This document shows, in pieces, positions 60,237 to 64,000 of a DNA stretch of 64,000 nucleotides. How positions within the stretch are numbered: position 1 is the first letter of the stretch; each line of letters opens with the position of its first letter. Source of the stretch: Pythium myriotylum (Eukaryota; Oomycota; Peronosporomycetes; Pythiales; Pythiaceae); NCBI GenBank assembly GCA_023091665.1, contig JALJCQ010000041.1, positions 1-64,000 on the forward strand, given 5' to 3'. The translations under genes and the position numbers were made by a program. The notes beneath the pieces are model-generated. The model did not search any database and had not been told where the DNA came from. It was given only the letters and a program-made list of their open reading frames with translations.

Positions 60237-62420
60237 AGGCTGAATTGGTTGTGCTCCGCCAACGACGTGGTTCTCGTACTCCGAAGCACGCCCATAGTCA
60301 TCGTCATCATCGTCGTCACTACCGAAGTCAGCCATATCATCCGGCAACCGCAGTTGGCGATTCACCGTGGCCATCTTGATCGTACGCACAATCTGAACCT
60401 TCTGGGTCTCCAGGTTCAGCACGCGATACCCCTTCAAAGTTCCTGCATACCCCAGAAACATGCACTTGAACGAGCGAGGTTCCAACTTCTTCTTCTTGTC
60501 ACGAGTGTCGTGGGCGAAGCCAATCTCACCAAAGATCTGCGCGTCACGTAGGTTCGGGCGCTTGCCAGTCCACATTTCGTATGGCGTCAACTCGTTCACA
60601 CTGTTCGGCGTGCGATTGATAAGGTACACCGCAGTAAAGGCTGCTTCAGCCCACCACTTGAGGTTCACCGACTTGTGGTACAACAGACAGCGAGCCATTT
60701 CCATCACCGTGCGGTTCATTCGTTCTGCGAGTCCATTCTGCTGTGGCGTGTGCGGCACAGTCGTCTCGTGGCGAATACCTGCGTCTTTCAACATCGCACT
60801 GAACGTTGTCGATGTGTATTCACCGCCATTGTCCGTCCGAAGACACACCATGGTGCGTCCACTTTCTTTTTCCACACTGGCTTTGAACTCCTTGAACTTG
60901 GTTGAGAGCTCATTCTTCTTCTTCATGAAGTAGATCCATACACTACGAGTGTAGTCGTCAACAAACACCGCGCCGTATCTACAGCCACCAGGAGTCGGTA
61001 CGTGAACCGGACCGAACAAATCACCGTGCACCAGTTCGAGAGGTCGTGACGACTTCACCTTGTTGGATGGTCGGCGAGGGAACGAGGCCGCATGCATCTT
61101 CCCCATACAGCACCCACCACAAAGATGCCCACTGTGCAGTTCGTTGTCAGGCACCTGCGGTACTCCTTCAGTGGTTGCCACAAGCCGCTTGTAGTTCGAG
61201 CTTGGGATATGGCCAATCTTGGCATGCACCTCCTCCCATGTGCTGACCGTTTGTGCGTTGTATGCTGTCGTGTCACGTGATGCCAGCTTCACATAGTATC
61301 CTTCATTCTTCTTCTGACCGACAATTGCTCGTGTACCATTGACCGTGAAGACGCACGTGTCTCGCATGAATCGCACATTCACACCACGCTCAGTTAGCGC
61401 AGGAACAGACAACAAGTTCCGATCGAGCTTCGGGATATACAGCACATCGGACAGAGTCACAGTCTTGCCGTCGTACAAGTTCATTCTCACCGTGCCTTGG
61501 CCGGTACCAGCAATCGTCTTTCCGTCTGCAATACGGATGTCGAGTGGATGCTCAAGCTTCACCAAGTCAATGAACTGCGTGGCATCCCAGCACATGTGCG
61601 CACTCGCACCAGAGTCGACCAACCAATCGTGTTTGCGTCCAGCATTCTCCCCTTTCGACACAACGTTGAATGCGAACGAGTCACGAGCGACGCGTGCAGA
61701 TCCACTTGGTTGCTGGTTGTTTCGAAGTTTCCAACAGTCACTCTTCTTGTGACCCTTCTTGCCACAATAGTGACACTTACCCGTGAACGGTCGCGTCCCA
61801 GGTGCCGCCTTGTTCCGGTGTCCCTGGAACGCCAGTTCCTCTCTTGCCTGCGAGTCATCACGCTCGCTGTTCACCAACGTCTCCATAACGTGGCTGAATG
61901 ACACGTTGGGCGTGTTCTCCAAGATGCTGACGATCATGTCGTACTCTGATGTCAGACTTCCAAGCAACAGCACCACCTGCTGTGCCTCCACCATCACAGA
62001 TCCAATCGACTGAAGCTGGAACACCAGCTCTTTGAAGCTGTCGATGTGGTGCGTCATACGTGTCCCCGGCTCCATCTTGAAGTTGTGGAGTCGTTTGTTG
62101 ATCTTGATTTGATTCTTCATGGAGTCTCTGTTGTAGTGTTGCTCCAGTAACGACCATGCTTCAAGGGCAGTCTGTGCATCACGCACGTACACTTGGTGTG
62201 TTCGAGCCACACCACCAGCGATTACACCAAGAGCCTTCAAGTCGTTCTCCATCCACTGCACAGTCGTGCGATCGTACGTCTTGTCACTTTCCGGGCGCAC
62301 GATGTGCGCGAGAAGACCCTTCCGCATCAACTTCATTCTCATGTTGTATTCCCAGTGATAGTAGTTACCATCAGCGAGTTTCACGTCGTCGGCCATCGTG
62401 TCGTTGCCTCTTGGGCTCAT
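60230..62420 (-). pseudogene. Ty1/copia Gag-protease-integrase, RT and RNase H missing
   Basis: The N-terminal two thirds of a copia polyprotein. Gag with a UBN2-like region (LADGNYYHWEYNMRMKLM, SLLEQHYNRDSMKNQIKI), zinc knuckle CHYCGKKGHKKSDC, protease WLVDSGASAHMC, then a GAG-pre-integrase zinc segment and integrase with catalytic residues in VHGDLFGPV, LRTDNGGEY and QQNGLAERMN. The frame is intact to an Asp-rich stretch (SDDDDDDDYG), after which it runs into the unrelated ORF at about 60,236. The start at 62,420 (MSPRGNDT) overlaps the primer site; the Met at 62,396 is an alternative. Lacking RT, it is non-autonomous. Confidence 0.92.
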
Positions 62421-62424
62421 AACC

Positions 62425-62652
62425 TGTTCAGGTTTGAGAGCACTTGTCGTCTTGATGGTAAGTTGGAAAGTGGATTGATGCAAGCAGCTTATCTAACATG
62501 TACGGGTCCTAGTTCAGGCTGCCTCCTACGTCTAGCCCTCCCTCCCTTCCTTCCGGACTCATCGGACTCACCACATGTCACAGATTTGGTGTGTCCAAGT
62601 GCAGTCGATGAGTCCACAGACTCATCAGCCGAAGTGTTGACGCACTTCAACA
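62425..62652 (-). repeat. Copia 5' LTR
   Basis: On the minus strand 228 bases from TGTTGAAGTG to CTGAACA, with TGTT/AACA inverted ends. GGTTATGAGCCC, a copia-type primer-binding site, follows directly (62,424-62,413). The 3' LTR is missing. Confidence 0.75.
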
Positions 62653-63270
62653 TTGCACTGGTAACTTAATGTACCTTATCTTAAAAAAAATACCTTGGCA
62701 GGCATTGTGAGAAATTAGATCCGGCGATTTATTAGGCCGCATGCTGCCGCAATTGTTTTCCAACTGACAGTTAATCCTGCTTTGATACTGTACTCAACCC
62801 CTTCACTCGATTACTGCAGCTACTAGCGCCGTGCCCCGACAAATCTTCTTTCGCTTCGCAAACGATGGTATGTCGAATGTCGATTGGGTACGGACCACCA
62901 GAAAAGTATACTCGACCAGCCACTGTATCTGACGTTTCTTACAATTACAATTCAATTGAGGTCTATTGGCTTGCTTATTTAGAAACGGCGTGACGCCATG
63001 TTTTAGGTGTTACCTTCTCTCGAGTGCTCGAGATCTCCGGGGAGGAGCTCTGTGATGTACTGGTGCCGGGCGTGTTCAGTCGGATGGTGCGTCTGGCTGC
63101 TGGCATTGTCGCCCATGGCGAGGTCGATTCAAATAATGATTTACGTCTCCGATAGCCAAAACCAAAGGCTTCGCCGTTCTTTGAATTTGATCGTGCTTCA
63201 CTCATCAACGCATGCCATCTGGAGGGCCTACTCGCTAGTCATCCGTCACCTACTCGAAAGTCATCCGCAC
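62653..63270. other. Spacer before the last tyrosinase fragment
   Basis: No gene. 62,700-62,940 is homologous to 34,200-34,500 and 25,700-25,860; 63,130-63,200 resembles the DNA near 25,030 and 28,240. Confidence 0.6.
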
Positions 63271-64000
63271 CAAGGCTGGACCAACTTGACGCTGCCCGCC
63301 ACCTCCAGCTTCACGTCTGTGTGTGCGCAGCTCTTTGAGGGCAAAACCATCGGCGAGATGTCCAAGATCATTGGAAACGGCTGCCACGCCAACGTCCACG
63401 CCGAGCTGAACGGTGCCATGGGCGTGATCGCGTCGCCTTGCGACCCGATCTTCTGGTCCCACCACTGCATGGTCGACCTACTCCACTCCATCTTCCACGA
63501 GTGCCGGATCGTTGAGCACAAGATGACGTTCGACGAGAAGGTCAAGAGCGTTGACTGGGTCTCGTGCGAGCGTCGCAACAACACGGGCATCTTCAACCCG
63601 ACCGACCCGGTCATGTTCAACACGGGCTACCGCGGCACCAAGGCCATCAACGCGACGCTCGACCCGCTCGTGGGCAAATACTTCGCCGCCTTGCCGCATC
63701 GGTACGCCGACCTCATCGACATCCGCGACCTCGGAGAGAGCAGCTACACGTACGAGCTCCGAGACCTCACCAATGTCCTCTACAACGAGTGTGGTGGAGC
63801 CGACGAGACAACTGGACAGGCCACGGTGGCGCCGTACGTCCAGAAGCCCGTGAGCGACTCGGTCGTGCAACAGAGTGTGAAGCAGTCTGCACCACCGACC
63901 ATGGGCGAGATCGCCAACACGACAATTATCGGCGCAAACCGTCCGCATCTGGGTCACCGAAGCCGACAGAGAGGCCAGGGGGCACGGTGGCGACGAGCTC
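63271..64000 (+). pseudogene. Tyrosinase fragment, truncated at both ends
   Basis: In-frame reading begins at about 63,271 with QGWTNLTLPATSSFTSVCAQ, matching the part after the CVPRDDW motif of the 37,553 protein; everything upstream, including copper-A, is absent. Copper-B is present: histidines in CHANVHAEL and FWSHHCMVDLLHSIFH. An extra base near 63,932 shifts the frame after GEIANTTI; the matching frame then reads AQTVRIWVTEADREARG to the window edge. The gene continues beyond the window, so its C-terminus is unknown. Confidence 0.9.

Overview
The window looks like a repeat-rich stretch of an oomycete genome, most likely Peronosporales (Phytophthora-like). Five tyrosinase copies carry, 35 to 85 bases upstream of the start codon, a motif that fits the oomycete core-promoter initiator GCTCATTYBNCAWTTT. 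Introns are few and short, and the genes are compact. The species cannot be named from sequence alone.

The only host gene family I recognise is a cluster of secreted tyrosinases (type-3 copper phenol oxidases). Ten copies or pieces are visible. Three are intact: 31,952-33,433 (-), 37,553-39,130 (+) and 40,901-42,460 (+). One more at 28,767-30,259 (+) is broken only by a 10-base deletion. The others are fragments: 3,157-3,288 plus 10,950-11,144, 13,242-14,082 plus 24,322-24,515, 27,391-27,976, 30,680-30,718 and 63,271-64,000. The cluster grew by duplication and inversion: two nested inverted repeats link the copies at 24.5, 28.8 and 33.4 kb, and the copies at 27.4 and 37.6 kb share about 1.2 kb of upstream DNA.

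Transposable elements fill the rest. From left to right: a decayed intron-containing Mutator-like element (1-3,028); a complete Ty3/gypsy chromovirus-like element (element 1, 3,289-10,949, minus strand, matching 336-base LTRs, target duplication CAGGA) inserted in a tyrosinase fragment; a truncated Ty3/gypsy element (element 2, 14,083-22,812, minus); the 3' end of another (element 3, 22,813-24,321, plus); an integrase fragment (element 5, 45,184-45,702, minus); a relative of element 2 (element 4, from 45,703, plus) split by a 1,167-base solo LTR; and a Ty1/copia element lacking reverse transcriptase (60,230-62,652, minus). Two copies of a small poly-A or (TAA)n-tailed retroposon sit at 13,947 and 42,888.

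Five things stand out. (1) Element 1 is tiled from LTR to LTR with short perfect hairpins, built largely through synonymous codon choice. (2) Elements 1 and 4, and possibly element 5, carry a long open reading frame on the strand opposite to gag-pol, placed after pol, with coiled-coil, acidic and basic C-terminal segments. (3) Gag-to-protease junctions carry canonical -1 frameshift heptamers. (4) Element 2 is saturated with CTGG/CCAG in coding and LTR sequence. (5) Near-perfect palindromes with 0-2 base centres recur between genes, and several are absent from the paralogous copy of the same locus. No rRNA, tRNA or CRISPR array was seen.
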